From positions 1 to 34,125 of the forward strand of contig JAIORV010000029.1 of assembly GCA_021107945.1 (NCBI GenBank): a DNA stretch of 34,125 bases. The letters run 5' to 3'. This document shows positions 1 through 8,523 of this stretch, piece after piece. Numbering within the stretch: position 1 is the stretch's first letter; each line of letters starts with the position of its first letter. The notes under the pieces are model-generated. The model did no database searches. It was not told the origin of the DNA and saw nothing but the letters and a program-made list of their open reading frames with translations. The stretch is from Vulcanimicrobiota bacterium. GTDB lineage: Bacteria; Vulcanimicrobiota; JAJTBE01. The translations under genes were made by a program, and so were the position numbers.

Positions 1-183
1 ATTTCACAAAGTTCAAATGCATTTTTCGGGATTAATTTTGGCGAGCGACAAGGCTACATATAGGTTCACCTTCGTTGCAACCCGCAGATTTGCTCGACTC
101 ACAAAAAGAGCCTTTGTCAGGGAACTTTACGCTTTGGATTACTCCTGACCCATCCCTCAAGCTAAATGGGTGAACTGAAGAAA

Positions 184-230
184 TTCCCAGTGTCGGACTT
201 GAACCGACAAGCCATGTCACCTACACGGCA
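184..230 (-). other. tRNA 3'-half-like fragment (T-arm and upstream hairpin)
   Basis: On the minus strand a perfect T-arm is visible: a 5-bp stem (GTCGG/CCGAC) around the loop TTCAAGT at 192-208, extendable by one T-A pair at 191/209. It is preceded by a hairpin at 211-229 (GCC-G-TGT paired with ACA-T-GGC). I could not find a matching 5' acceptor strand, D-arm or anticodon loop, so this is not an intact tRNA. It may be a tRNA remnant or the 3'-end duplicate left by an integrating element. Chance similarity is possible. Confidence 0.35.
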
Positions 231-314
231 TACGGACAGGGAGAAATATCCGGCGTGGATAAAGGATTATAGCGGGAAGTATTGCCTTAAAATATGGGCG
301 TATTGCCTTTGCCT

Positions 315-339
315 TGTTCCCAGGCTCTGCCTGGGGACA
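315..339. repeat. REP-like palindrome
   Basis: An 11-bp stem with one G-T wobble encloses the three-base loop TCT (arms at 315-325 and 329-339). There is no T-run on either side, so it is not an obvious terminator. It has the form of short extragenic palindromes. Confidence 0.6.
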
Positions 340-497
340 GTTATGCCGAAAAGGCTCCACCTTGTAATCTCCATATTTAGAAGAACAAATGATGCAGATT
401 GAGGCGCTGGAGGTATTCAAGTGCACTGTATGGGGGGAATGATAGAGGTTGTAATTTAACGGTGATGGAAGGATGGGCAGAACCCGACTGGTAGTGT

Positions 498-520
498 GTT
501 ACCGGGCGGAGCCCGGTAAC
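498..520. repeat. REP-like palindrome
   Basis: A perfect 10-bp stem (GTTACCGGGC paired with GCCCGGTAAC) encloses the loop GGA. An A-rich stretch follows on the plus strand. It resembles a dispersed extragenic palindrome more than an intrinsic terminator. Confidence 0.6.
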
Positions 521-610
521 AAGAAAAAAGCTTGCAATTCCAGGGATGGCAGAATTGTAATACTAAAAAACAGGTGAATGTCCCTAATTTCTGAAATACA
601 ATTTATGATA

Positions 611-1276
611 CTATCCTGGCCTATTATTGCCTGTCTCCGGGCCTCGAACATGTCCATATTCACTACTATAGGCTTTGATACCCGCTTCAAGATATTTAAC
701 CAAAGAACTCTTCTCTGAAATATTTACTGCTAAATGCTTTGTGGAGTTATGTATGCTATTATAATATGAAATATTTTCCTGAAGTGGAAAGGCACGACAA
801 GATTTAATCAATTCCTTTCCACCATCCATAACTGCTTCAAGAAGAACAAGATCTTGCAGGGATAATTTCTCCAAAAACGAATCGAGCTGTTTGCTTTTTG
901 GCCTTGGTGTCATTCTGTATTCTATCGATTTATCACTCAGATAGAAGAGTCCATCTGATATATCAAATTTGTCGTCAATCTCAAGTTTCTCACTGTCACT
1001 TTCTTGAGCTATCTTTATAACTTTCTGAATAAGCTCCAATTCTTTTTGAGACAATATTTTTTCATTCTTTCGATAAGTTCGTGGTTGAATATATTTAGGT
1101 TTATTTGGCTTATCTGCAGATTCTTGTTTGACAAGATGGTTCTTTTCCTTTCTTTTGTTTATTATGTTTTCAATAACTTTTCGAAATTCTTCGGCAGTGC
1201 ATTTGTTATGAAAACCGTCGTATGTTGCGGGTGTTTGATTATAAAGAGAAGTTTTTTGGAATATTACAAAAACTGA
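611..1276 (-). pseudogene. 5'-truncated gene of unknown function
   Basis: The frame from a TTG at 1054 to a TAG at 611 codes for 147 residues that I do not recognise. Reading upstream of that TTG, the same frame stays open for 74 more codons until a TAA at 1277-1279. This segment has a protein-like, Lys/Glu-rich composition but contains no ATG, GTG or TTG start. The natural N-terminus therefore seems to be missing. The break lies about 70 bp from the start of an IS1595-type transposase gene, so insertion of that element is the simplest explanation. The product is hydrophilic, with no signal peptide or membrane segment. A shorter functional protein starting at the TTG is possible, but I see no good ribosome binding site for it. 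Confidence 0.5.
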
Positions 1277-1279
1277 TTA

Positions 1280-2300
1280 TCCTTTTTACTCCGCAAAATA
1301 GAGGTTACTACCGTACACATATCGAACATTCCATAGAGGTGAATAATAATGGAATACGGAATTAACTACAAACAAATTAATCTCATCAAATTTAGCGAAT
1401 ATTTCAAAACAGAAGAAGATTGCAGGCAATATCTCTTCAAAATGCGATGGCCGGAAGGTTTCATCTGCCCACAATGCGGACATAATGAATATTCATATCA
1501 TTCCACCCGACAACTATATCAATGCAAAGCCTGCAAATATCAAGCTTCTGTCACTGCCGGGACTATATTTCATAAGACCAGAACTTCCCTCCTGAAATGG
1601 TTCTGGGCAATTTTCCTGATGACCCGGCAAAAGGCTGGTGTTTCTGCAAAAGGACTTCAGCGAATGCTTGGATTGAATCGCTATCCCACAGCCTGGCTTA
1701 TGTGTCATAAGATTAGAAAGGCTATGGAAGATCGAGACAAAAAATATAAACTGTCCGGGCTAATCGAGATGGACGAATCTTACTTCGGCGGCAAGAAATC
1801 CGGAAAACGCGGCCGCGGTGCCGAGGGGAAGGCAATCGTGGCTGTATCGGTCGAAAATCGCGGTGAACACGCAGGTTTCGCCTCGATGAAAGTTATTGAT
1901 GAAGCTACATCAGACGAACTGGCTGCTGTTGCCGAGGAAAAATTCATCAAGGAAAAAAGCATTGTTAAAACCGATGGTTTCAGCTCTTACAAATACCTGA
2001 AAAAAATAGGCTTCAGTCACATTTCTGAAAAAGCCGGAGGCAGTGATGCCGCTAAAGTTCTGCCCTGGGTTCACACCCTGATAAGCAATGCAAAATCAGC
2101 GATTCAGGGAATATTCCACGGTGTAAGCTCAAAACACCTCCAGCGTTTTCTTGATGAATATTGCTATCGCTTCAATCGTCGATTCAAAGAATCAGAATTG
2201 TTCGACAGGCTTGTAACCGCTTGCGTTAGAACTTTCACGGTAACATATACGGAGCTAACCGCATAGTCAATTAAAAATATTCACTACAAATAGCTTGTTT
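1280..2300 (+). mobile_element. IS1595-family insertion sequence (ends not resolved)
   Basis: A full-length IS1595-type transposase gene is flanked on the left by a gene remnant without a start codon and on the right by the terminator of the por operon. I could not identify terminal inverted repeats or a target-site duplication by eye, so the boundaries given are only the outer limits allowed by the neighbours. Confidence 0.45.
1349..2266 (+). CDS. IS1595-family transposase (ISXO2-like)
   Basis: This 305-residue protein has the two-part build of IS1595 transposases. The N-terminus carries a zinc ribbon: CPQCGH at about 41-46 and a second pair, CKACKY, at about 59-64. The C-terminal half is an ISXO2-like catalytic domain with MDESYFGGKKSG at about 142-153, KTDGFSSY in the middle, and a final block around SNAKSAIQG that would supply the third metal ligand (Asn in the DDN variant of this family). 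The length is normal and the frame is intact, so it could be active. It starts at an ATG preceded by a GAGGTG-type ribosome binding site. Transposition by cut-and-paste or copying is known for the family and not visible here. Confidence 0.93.
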   Translation: MEYGINYKQINLIKFSEYFKTEEDCRQYLFKMRWPEGFICPQCGHNEYSYHSTRQLYQCKACKYQASVTAGTIFHKTRTSLLKWFWAIFLMTRQKAGVSAKGLQRMLGLNRYPTAWLMCHKIRKAMEDRDKKYKLSGLIEMDESYFGGKKSGKRGRGAEGKAIVAVSVENRGEHAGFASMKVIDEATSDELAAVAEEKFIKEKSIVKTDGFSSYKYLKKIGFSHISEKAGGSDAAKVLPWVHTLISNAKSAIQGIFHGVSSKHLQRFLDEYCYRFNRRFKESELFDRLVTACVRTFTVTYTELTA

Positions 2301-2309
2301 TCATCATAT

Positions 2310-2347
2310 AAAAAACAGGGTAAGAGATCGAGGTCTCCCACCCTGTT
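2310..2347 (-). terminator. Intrinsic terminator of the por operon
   Basis: On the minus strand, downstream of porB, the arms at 2340-2347 and 2314-2321 form an 8-bp stem (AACAGGGT paired with ACCCTGTT). The interior can pair further (GAGA with TCTC). A run of six T residues follows directly on the minus strand. This is the arrangement of a Rho-independent terminator. Confidence 0.85.
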
Positions 2348-2378
2348 GTATTTAAAGTTATAGTTGACTATGAATTGA

Positions 2379-3344
2379 TTAGAATATCTTATCTCCGTTG
2401 GTCTTGAGATACCTCTGCCAGTCCTCGTCAATCTTTTGCTGTATCTCTTCAATGACATTCTCATTACATTCCTCGAACAGATGCTTGAATCTTCCCTGGG
2501 ATTTCAGCCATTCTGTGATGGGCTTCTTTTTCTTATCGGGAATTTTCTTCGTCAGTTTAAACACACCGTTCTCGATTTCATAGAGGGGCCAGAAGCATGT
2601 GTCAACAGCTAGTTTGCCGATTTCTACCGTCTTTTCCATGGGGAATCTCCATCCCCGGGGGCACGGTGCAAGCACCAGCAGGAATGCGGGTCCTTCAACG
2701 GCAAGCGCCTTCTCGGCTTTTTTAACCAGATCCTGCCAATACCCTATTGAGGCCTGTGCGGCATAGGGAATATGGTGAGCGGCGCAAATCATCGTGAGGT
2801 CTTTCCTGAACTGTGACTTTCCAAACGAGCATGAACCCGCGGGACTCGTGTTTGTGAACGCTCCGAAGGGTGTGGCGCTGGAGCGCTGGATACCGGTGTT
2901 CATGTAAGCTTCGTTGTCGTAGCAGACATAAACAAAGTCGTGTCCTCTCTCCAACGCGCCTGACAGAGATTGAATTCCAATATCATAAGTGCCTCCGTCT
3001 CCACCGAATGCGACAAACTTGATTTTCTTGTTCTTGGGGATCTTACCCTGCTTTTTGAGGGATCTGAAAGCCGCCTCCACACCGGAGATAGTCGCCGCCG
3101 AGTTTTCGAAAGCGTTGTGAATGAACGGGACTTCCCACGCGGTGTAGGGATAGATGGTTGAAGCGACTTCAAGACATCCCGTAGCACAGCTTATGACAAC
3201 AGGATCCGTTGTGCCTCTGAGGATCTGCCTTGCCGCTATGCTTGCTCCGCATCCGGCGCATAGCCTGTGTCCACTGCTCAGTCTTTCGGGCATTTCGGCC
3301 ATTATGTCAATTTTACGCTTTTTCTTCATTTCGGTCTTTGCCAT
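2379..3344 (-). CDS. porB: Pyruvate/2-oxoacid:ferredoxin oxidoreductase, beta subunit
   Basis: This subunit binds thiamine pyrophosphate in the complex that oxidatively decarboxylates pyruvate or another 2-oxoacid to acyl-CoA, CO2 and reduced ferredoxin. It can also run in reverse as pyruvate synthase. The 321 residues show the cysteine motif CAGCGASIAARQIL near the N-terminus and the TPP-binding block GDGGTYDIG, followed by a YDNEAYMNTG stretch. Motif spacing and length fit the beta subunit of the four-subunit enzyme. The ATG overlaps the last base of the porA stop (TGATG), so the two are translationally coupled. It is the last gene of the operon, and the terminator lies about 30 bp downstream. 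Pyruvate is the likeliest substrate, but a branched-chain 2-oxoacid cannot be excluded. Confidence 0.93.
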   Translation of the reverse strand: MAKTEMKKKRKIDIMAEMPERLSSGHRLCAGCGASIAARQILRGTTDPVVISCATGCLEVASTIYPYTAWEVPFIHNAFENSAATISGVEAAFRSLKKQGKIPKNKKIKFVAFGGDGGTYDIGIQSLSGALERGHDFVYVCYDNEAYMNTGIQRSSATPFGAFTNTSPAGSCSFGKSQFRKDLTMICAAHHIPYAAQASIGYWQDLVKKAEKALAVEGPAFLLVLAPCPRGWRFPMEKTVEIGKLAVDTCFWPLYEIENGVFKLTKKIPDKKKKPITEWLKSQGRFKHLFEECNENVIEEIQQKIDEDWQRYLKTNGDKIF

Positions 3345-4549
3345 CAGTCATCACCTCTCGCTCCATAATATTGAGAAGAACCTGCGCCCTTCCCTGTCTT
3401 CACGGTCTTTTCCATCATGCCGAAGATCTTTTCCAGGTCCTGAACCTTCATGTCTCTTCCACCAAGACCGTAAATTAAATTCCGTGTTACGGGTTTCTTA
3501 GTAAGATTATTGAGGGATGCACTCACATCTAAAAATACGGGACCTCCCATAGCTCCAAAAGAATCACTGCGATCCAATACTATAAGTCCTTTAAGGTGTT
3601 TCACAGCTTCCACCAGTTCCTTGAACGGGAACGGTCTGAACACTCTTAATTTCAGTAGTCCTACTTTTTTGCCCTGCTCTCTCAGGTTTTCAACTGCTAC
3701 CTTTGCCGTTCCGGCGGTTGAGCCGAGGGCAATCATTCCGATTTCGGCATCTTCAAGATGGAACTCCTCGAAATTGCTGTAGTGATGTCCAAATTTCTCG
3801 CCGAATTCCTTGCCTGTATCGAGTATCACCTGTCTTGCGTTTTGCATCCCCTGATGCTGTTGGCGCTTGTGCTCCATATAATAATCCTGGAGATCCAGCG
3901 GACCGAATGTATATGGATGATCCGTGTCAAGAAGTGGATTTTTTGGGTGATATTCACCGATGAAATCCCTCACTTCTTCATCATCAAATACCTCGACCGA
4001 CTCCAGTGAGTGACTTATAATAAACCCGTCCTGTCCCACCATTACCGGTAAAAGGACATCGGGATGCTCCGCTATTCGAATCGCCTGAATCAGGTTGTCA
4101 TATTCTTCCTGTGAATTTTCGCTGAACATCTGAATCCAGCCCGAGTCTCTGCATCCCATCATATCGGAATGGTCGCAGTGGATGTTGATGGGGCCTGAAA
4201 GAGCCCGGTTAATAATAGGCATAACGATGGGCAGTCTTGATGAAGCGGCTATATAGACAATTTCCCACATGAGTGCCAATCCATTGGCAGATGTTGCGGT
4301 CATTGCCCTTGCGCCCGCCGCCGATGCTCCTACGGTCGCGCTCATCGCCGAATGCTCACTCTCCACCATTACCAACTCGGTTTTAACTTTTCCGTTGGCA
4401 ACGAATGATGCAAATGCGTGCATCAATTCCGTCTGTGGTGTAATGGGGAAAACCGCCGCCACATCGGGATTTATCTGCCTCATAGCCTCGGCGCCGGCTT
4501 CATTTCCTGTAAACGCTCTTCTAATCTTTTTTACTGTTGCTGTGGTCAC
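3344..4549 (-). CDS. porA: Pyruvate/2-oxoacid:ferredoxin oxidoreductase, alpha subunit
   Basis: This subunit carries the pyrimidine-binding half of the TPP site. The 401-residue protein opens with the family signature GNEAGAEAMRQINPDV and PITPQTELM. It continues with a conserved VESEHSAMSATVGAS block and the SANGLALMWE and PIINRALSGPINIHCDHSD segments. The transketolase C-terminal-like domain follows from about residue 265 (GMIALGSTAGTAK). It starts at a GTG preceded by AAAGGAGGA at about 7-base spacing. It lies 16 bp downstream of porD and overlaps porB by one base. Substrate specificity cannot be read from sequence alone. Confidence 0.93.
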   Translation of the reverse strand: MTTATVKKIRRAFTGNEAGAEAMRQINPDVAAVFPITPQTELMHAFASFVANGKVKTELVMVESEHSAMSATVGASAAGARAMTATSANGLALMWEIVYIAASSRLPIVMPIINRALSGPINIHCDHSDMMGCRDSGWIQMFSENSQEEYDNLIQAIRIAEHPDVLLPVMVGQDGFIISHSLESVEVFDDEEVRDFIGEYHPKNPLLDTDHPYTFGPLDLQDYYMEHKRQQHQGMQNARQVILDTGKEFGEKFGHHYSNFEEFHLEDAEIGMIALGSTAGTAKVAVENLREQGKKVGLLKLRVFRPFPFKELVEAVKHLKGLIVLDRSDSFGAMGGPVFLDVSASLNNLTKKPVTRNLIYGLGGRDMKVQDLEKIFGMMEKTVKTGKGAGSSQYYGARGDD

Positions 4550-4565
4550 TCCTCACTCCTCCTTT

Positions 4566-4853
4566 CTATCTGAAATCCTCTTCGGGTTTCATAGTAATAC
4601 ATTTAACGGGACATTCGTATGCGCATATTCCACAACCCTTGCAATAGTCATAGTTGAAACCCGACATTTTCCCGTCTTTCAAAACAATGGAGCCGTCCGG
4701 GCAGACCATAAAGCATGTCAGGCAATTAATACACTTTTCCTCATCAAGAATCGGTCTCTGCGATCTCCAGTCTCCGGTCAGAAATTTCTTTGCATTTCCC
4801 GCTTCAAGGATCAATCCCCCGATGGGGATCTCCTGCCAAGTCATCAGTTTCAT
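4566..4853 (-). CDS. porD: Pyruvate/2-oxoacid:ferredoxin oxidoreductase, delta (ferredoxin) subunit
   Basis: This is a 95-residue ferredoxin-like subunit that passes electrons out of the enzyme. Two [4Fe-4S] motifs are visible in the C-terminal half: CINCLTCFMVCP and CKGCGICAYECP. The N-terminal extension of about 40 residues is normal for PorD. Its ATG overlaps the porC stop as ATGA (four bases), and a GGAGGTG ribosome binding site lies at the end of porC. The gene order gamma-delta-alpha-beta is the classical arrangement of four-subunit POR operons. Confidence 0.93.
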   Translation of the reverse strand: MKLMTWQEIPIGGLILEAGNAKKFLTGDWRSQRPILDEEKCINCLTCFMVCPDGSIVLKDGKMSGFNYDYCKGCGICAYECPVKCITMKPEEDFR

Positions 4854-5434
4854 TTATCCTTCACCTCCGCTATTGCTTTTCTTGCTTTACGGACGGCTTC
4901 AATATTCGCATCGACGCCTTCCTGCCCCAGTTTCTTCAAAAACTTGTGGCTTATTTTTGATTCCAGCGCCTTCTCGTTTATCATGCCGGTTGCGCCGATA
5001 AACGCCCCTATCATGGGCGTGTTAGGTATAGGCTTTCCAATTGTTTCCATGGCGATGTCCGTGGCTTTAATCGTGTAAACCCTTCCACCATGCCAGTCTA
5101 TTTTCTTCACTACTTCATCGGGAGTCATCTTTGTATTAACCATTAATATGGTATCCTCTACAACTCCATCGGTTACCGGAACCGAGCCGAGTAATGTGTC
5201 GTCAAGCACAATCACAACATCCGGGTCCGATACCGCGTCATGCTGAAGAATAGGTCTGTCACTGATACGAGTATAGGCTTTTATCGGCGCGCCTTCACGC
5301 TCCGGCCCATATTCAGGGAATCCCTGGAAATACTTGCCGTCGTCCATTGCCGCTTCTGCCAGCAGGAAGGCAGCTGTTTTGGCGCCTTGTCCCCCTCGTC
5401 CGTGCCATCTAACTTCTTTCATCCTTTTTTTCAT
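4850..5434 (-). CDS. porC: Pyruvate/2-oxoacid:ferredoxin oxidoreductase, gamma subunit
   Basis: This is the gamma subunit, first gene of the por operon, with 194 residues from the chosen start. The signature WHGRGGQGAKTAAFLLAEA lies at the N-terminus, followed by FPEYGPEREGAP, both typical of the catalytic gamma domain. The frame is open further upstream to 5500, but the ATG at 5434 is preferred. An AAAGGAGG ribosome binding site lies 12 bases before it, and the longer N-terminus would add about 22 residues absent from the family. The roughly 280 bp between this gene and the divergently read strand presumably hold the operon promoter; I see no clear -35/-10 pair. Confidence 0.92.
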   Translation of the reverse strand: MKKRMKEVRWHGRGGQGAKTAAFLLAEAAMDDGKYFQGFPEYGPEREGAPIKAYTRISDRPILQHDAVSDPDVVIVLDDTLLGSVPVTDGVVEDTILMVNTKMTPDEVVKKIDWHGGRVYTIKATDIAMETIGKPIPNTPMIGAFIGATGMINEKALESKISHKFLKKLGQEGVDANIEAVRKARKAIAEVKDK

Positions 5435-5718
5435 GTATGTAATTCGCCTCCTTTCGCAAATATACAAAAAACTTGTCAGGTAAAAAATAACATTTGTCAT
5501 GTCATCAAATCAACCATACCGGGAAATATGTCTTGTCGGGATTAATTATTTGAATAGCTGAGGGCAACCGCCCTTCGTAAAATGCAGCGATTATATATTC
5601 TTCGCCGGGGTAATGGTTGATATTGAAGATCATGTCATTTATATTGGTTTGTATTATTTCCCTAATTCTCAAATTTTTCCTTTTGGAGAAATGGTATATT
5701 TTACAATATTTATAATGA

Positions 5719-6339
5719 TTACTCTTCTCTATGGCTCTGTGGTGAATCTTTATGGTGAATATTTAATTTCTGTAATATACCCCGAATTATATTTAATCCG
5801 GGGATCCGTTTTCTATAATCCAAAAATTCCCTCCCAAATTTCCTCTCCAATTTATCATCCTCGATTTTATCCCTCAATAATATCACGGCGGTAAGAATCA
5901 AGATTGGAATTATGGCGAACGGATTTTTGGAAATTATTCCCATCCCACAGACTTCACCCCAGAATGCAAGGTGGAGCGGGTGGCGCACGATTCCATATAT
6001 GCCCGTGGTAATAAGTTTGTGATCCTTGAGTATTCTGACTTCATAGCTGAAATATTCGCCAAGCTGATGAAGAGAAATCATGCGGAGAAAGACGAATACC
6101 TCCATCATAACTATACCTATAATGCAAAATATATCTATTCCTTTTTCATGCCATAGAGTGTATATTGCAAGGATAAGTGTCGTAATATAACATGCAGATA
6201 ACATGGCGGTGTTAAAATACGCGCTCTTATGCCCGCCTTTTTTTATGCGGCGGGTCAATATATACTGCACAAAGAATCTTATGGCAATGAGAAAAAAGAA
6301 GAGATGTACAGGTTTAAATTTGATATATTGTTCGGTCAT
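5719..6339 (-). CDS. Isoprenylcysteine carboxyl methyltransferase-like membrane protein
   Basis: This 206-residue integral membrane protein has about five hydrophobic segments. The C-terminal half carries the hallmark of the ICMT/PEMT-like methyltransferases: GIYGIVRHPLHLAFWG, then a hydrophobic segment and a charged stretch, LRDKIEDDKLERKFG, ending in FLDYRKRIP. In the family these regions bind S-adenosylmethionine and the substrate at the membrane face. Bacterial members methylate unknown lipids or small molecules, so the substrate is not predictable. I see no convincing ribosome binding site before its ATG. It sits alone, about 285 bp from porC and on the same strand, and may have its own promoter. 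Confidence 0.8.
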   Translation of the reverse strand: MTEQYIKFKPVHLFFFLIAIRFFVQYILTRRIKKGGHKSAYFNTAMLSACYITTLILAIYTLWHEKGIDIFCIIGIVMMEVFVFLRMISLHQLGEYFSYEVRILKDHKLITTGIYGIVRHPLHLAFWGEVCGMGIISKNPFAIIPILILTAVILLRDKIEDDKLERKFGREFLDYRKRIPGLNIIRGILQKLNIHHKDSPQSHREE

Positions 6340-6505
6340 GGTCTAAGTTATTTTGAGTAACTAATCTCCTTTTTCATTCCCCATCAAAAAGAATCATTTC
6401 TTGTTACATTTATTATGCATCTGTCACAATGACCCTTTAGCTTTGATTTTGATATTCAATTCAATTAGAAGATGCCCTTTCTTATTGGAAAAAAAATATG
6501 CAAAC

Positions 6506-6604
6506 TGTCATTCTGAGCGAAATAATTAAGAATTACTTTACTCCGATAACTTTCTCAAGGACGGGATTATCTTGTGTCCGGAGATTAACATAGCGAAGAA
6601 TCTC
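6506..6604 (-). repeat. Interspersed repeat element A, copy 1
   Basis: Read on the minus strand, this begins GAGATTCTTCGCT, contains CCCGTCCTTGAGAAAG, and ends CGCTCAGAATGACA. These blocks match the ends and core of the other copies at the same spacing, about 100 bp overall. Confidence 0.6.
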
Positions 6605-6658
6605 AACCCCAATGGTGTAGAGGGAGCAAGTTTTAACAAGCCGAAGAATTGGTTTGAT

Positions 6659-6758
6659 GAGATCCTTCGCTGTGGAAGACGTCGGAGGAATGTAAAATCC
6701 ATTCTTGCCGGGGTTTATTCAGGAAAGGTAATGAGATCGTATTCCGCTCAGGATGACA
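6659..6758 (+). repeat. Interspersed repeat element A, copy 2
   Basis: This begins GAGATCCTTCGCTGTG and ends CCGCTCAGGATGACA, about 100 bp apart, with a diverged middle. It forms an inverted pair with copy 1, 54 bp away, so the two could fold into a long imperfect stem. Confidence 0.65.
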
Positions 6759-6822
6759 ATCATTTTAAATCACGGAATAAATTTCTCTACAATACCACTA
6801 TTACCTGGGAGGTGAAAATAAG

Positions 6823-8061
6823 GTGAAAAATCTTACCTACCAAAAATTACTTCTGGCAACAGTCTTTGTAATTCTGCTTGCCGTCGGAACCTGGATGTTA
6901 TACGGATATATAACTTCATGGGCCGGACAAGCGGTAATGACTGGAAGGAGACCCGGAAACAGGTCAACACAGGGATATTCCGGGAGAGTATTCTCCACGA
7001 CCGCATATAACAGGTACTCTGAGATAAAGAAGGACTCAGAAAGAGAAAGACCGACTGTCGATAAAATAGATTTGACTCCCAAAAAAATCTCCCTCACAGA
7101 AGCGAACCGGGCAGAAAAGAGCCGAACAACCGATTCGGTCAAGAACTTCCTCAGCAAATGCGAGACATATAAACCAATAACTTATAAGAACCTGACTATT
7201 GTTCCCGTTAAAGCTCCATCTTCTTCAAAACATCTGAAAATGCTTGTTCTCGATGAAGCACTGTCTGATAAAAGTATTCAGATCACAGAAGTAAGCCGGT
7301 CCGGAAGGGTAAATACCCTCCAGGTCACAAATAATTCTGATAAGCCTGTCTTCATAATGGCCGGTGAGATCCTTCTGGGCGCGAAACAGGATAGGGTCTT
7401 GGAAAGCGATATTATCATTCCCGGGAAAGCAAAGAAAATAAAAGTGAAAGCTTATTGCGTTGAACAAAATCGCTGGAATTATAATTCTAATAAATTTCAT
7501 TCAAGTGGCAAGAATGCGAATGTAAGCGTCCGAAAGGCGGCCAAGGTCAGCAAGTCACAGGGTAAAGTATGGAATAATGTCTCCAGATCCAATGTGGGCG
7601 TGGGAGCGCCTGCTTCAGGTTCCCTGTCGAAATCATATGAATCAAAGAAGTTCAAGGAAAAGAAGGATGATTTTTCGACAAAATTCCTGTATATTCCTGA
7701 AGATTACCCCGGGGTGAACGGCATTGTTGTGTTTGTTAATGACAGAGCGCTTGTTGCCGATATTTTCTCCAATCGGGAAATATTCCGTAAAATCTGGCCG
7801 AAGCTCATGGATTCTTATATTCTTGAAGCTTCAGGCAGGGAAACAAGCCGGGATAAAAAGCGGAATGAGTTCAAATCCACTGACAATCTTTTGAATTCTG
7901 CGATTTCAGCCAGGACTTCATTTTCCAAATCACAGGGAATTGGAAAACAGGTAAAAATCTCATCGAATAAGATAAAGGGTACGGGAATTATTTACAATAA
8001 AATACCCGTTCATCTGGACATTTTCCCTGAGAACGCAAAGAGTGAAAATATAAAAAAATAA
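6823..8061 (+). CDS. Membrane-anchored ARPP-1-like domain protein
   Basis: This is a 412-residue protein with one N-terminal membrane segment (about residues 10-28) and the rest presumably outside the cytoplasmic membrane. After a basic, low-complexity linker (to about residue 120) comes a globular part. Its core (NNSDKPVFIMAGEILLGAKQ followed by DRVLESDIIIP) resembles the ARPP-1 domain, whose biochemical role is unknown. A Ser/Lys-rich insertion (about 230-285) separates this from the second half (VNGIVVFVNDRALVADIFS). The start is a GTG with the strong ribosome binding site GGGAGGTG nine bases upstream. The gene is monocistronic, flanked by element A upstream and element B downstream. The family assignment is from motif resemblance only. 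Confidence 0.65.
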   Translation: MKNLTYQKLLLATVFVILLAVGTWMLYGYITSWAGQAVMTGRRPGNRSTQGYSGRVFSTTAYNRYSEIKKDSERERPTVDKIDLTPKKISLTEANRAEKSRTTDSVKNFLSKCETYKPITYKNLTIVPVKAPSSSKHLKMLVLDEALSDKSIQITEVSRSGRVNTLQVTNNSDKPVFIMAGEILLGAKQDRVLESDIIIPGKAKKIKVKAYCVEQNRWNYNSNKFHSSGKNANVSVRKAAKVSKSQGKVWNNVSRSNVGVGAPASGSLSKSYESKKFKEKKDDFSTKFLYIPEDYPGVNGIVVFVNDRALVADIFSNREIFRKIWPKLMDSYILEASGRETSRDKKRNEFKSTDNLLNSAISARTSFSKSQGIGKQVKISSNKIKGTGIIYNKIPVHLDIFPENAKSENIKK

Positions 8062-8066
8062 TGTAA

Positions 8067-8245
8067 CTATTCACCGCAGAGGACGCGGAAGACGCAGAGT
8101 TTTAAATAAATTTAACACTTTAGACAATTATTAAATCGGCATAAAATTTGGGTAGAGGATGGTCTCCCGACCAGCCTAAAACGGCGTGAAATCAAGGCTT
8201 GTAATTCCTCTCACAAAAGGGGGCTGAAAAGATACAAAATAATCT
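8067..8245 (+). repeat. Interspersed repeat element B, copy 1
   Basis: This begins CTATTCACCGCAGAGGACGC, continues with TTTAACACTTTAGACAATTA and GGTCTCCCGACCAGC, and ends near GGGCTGAAAAGATACAAA. The same blocks occur in the same order over about 180 bp at 9673-9857. Confidence 0.7.
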
Positions 8246-8402
8246 TTATTGAACAGGGATAAAAATAATCAGAATATATGACTTTCTCAAAGGAAGAATA
8301 AAGAAGATGGAATAAGGATACTGAATCCCGCTTCCATTTTCTCTTTTCTTTTTTCCATTATCCTTCAGTGAAGAATCTTCATAAACCTGGGATTGTTTAG
8401 AA

Positions 8403-8502
8403 GAGATCCTTCGCTGTGTAATTAATCGAAAGTATGCAAGTCCCGTTCTTGAGAAAGGTTTGTTTGTCAAAGTAAGAAGATATTTTTCCGCTCAGGATGA
8501 CA
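8403..8502 (+). repeat. Interspersed repeat element A, copy 3
   Basis: This shows GAGATCCTTCGCTGTG at the left, a core of CCCGTTCTTGAGAAAGG and CCGCTCAGGATGACA at the right. It is a full-length copy in plus orientation. Confidence 0.65.
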
Positions 8503-8523
8503 GCCTGGACGGTTCACTTGCGG

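Larger units (their letters stand above)
1..610. other. Non-coding accessory spacer with decayed elements
   Basis: I see no credible protein gene in this stretch. The short open frames here have no ribosome binding site and cross palindromes or a tRNA-like segment. It contains a tRNA T-arm-like fragment (184-230) and two strong hairpins (315-339 and 498-520). Together with the adjacent gene remnant and transposase, this suggests a degraded accessory region. Confidence 0.6.
6340..6822. other. Intergenic repeat region with an inverted pair of element A
   Basis: No protein gene is supported here. An open frame at 6572-6826 has no ribosome binding site and runs through repeat sequence. The stretch carries two copies of an interspersed repeat of about 100 bp (called element A here) in opposite orientation: 6506-6604 reading on the minus strand and 6659-6758 on the plus strand. 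Confidence 0.6.

Noticed and set aside
166-402. Plus-strand frame of 78 codons in the first spacer
   Set aside because: It crosses the tRNA-like fragment and a palindrome and has no ribosome binding site.
2262-2372. CATAGTCAA and TTGACTATG as terminal inverted repeats of the IS
   Set aside because: Both lie on the right-hand side of the transposase, with the terminator between them, so they cannot be the two ends of the element.
4269-5078. Long plus-strand frame of 269 codons
   Set aside because: It is antisense to porA, porD and porC, which are certain. The open frame is a by-product of their codon usage.
5613-5894. Plus-strand frame of 93 codons
   Set aside because: It is largely antisense to the methyltransferase-like gene and has no ribosome binding site.
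6572-6826. Open frame of 84 codons upstream of the ARPP-1-like gene
   Set aside because: It has no ribosome binding site, lies across element A copy 2 and overlaps the real start region; the translation shows no protein-like pattern.
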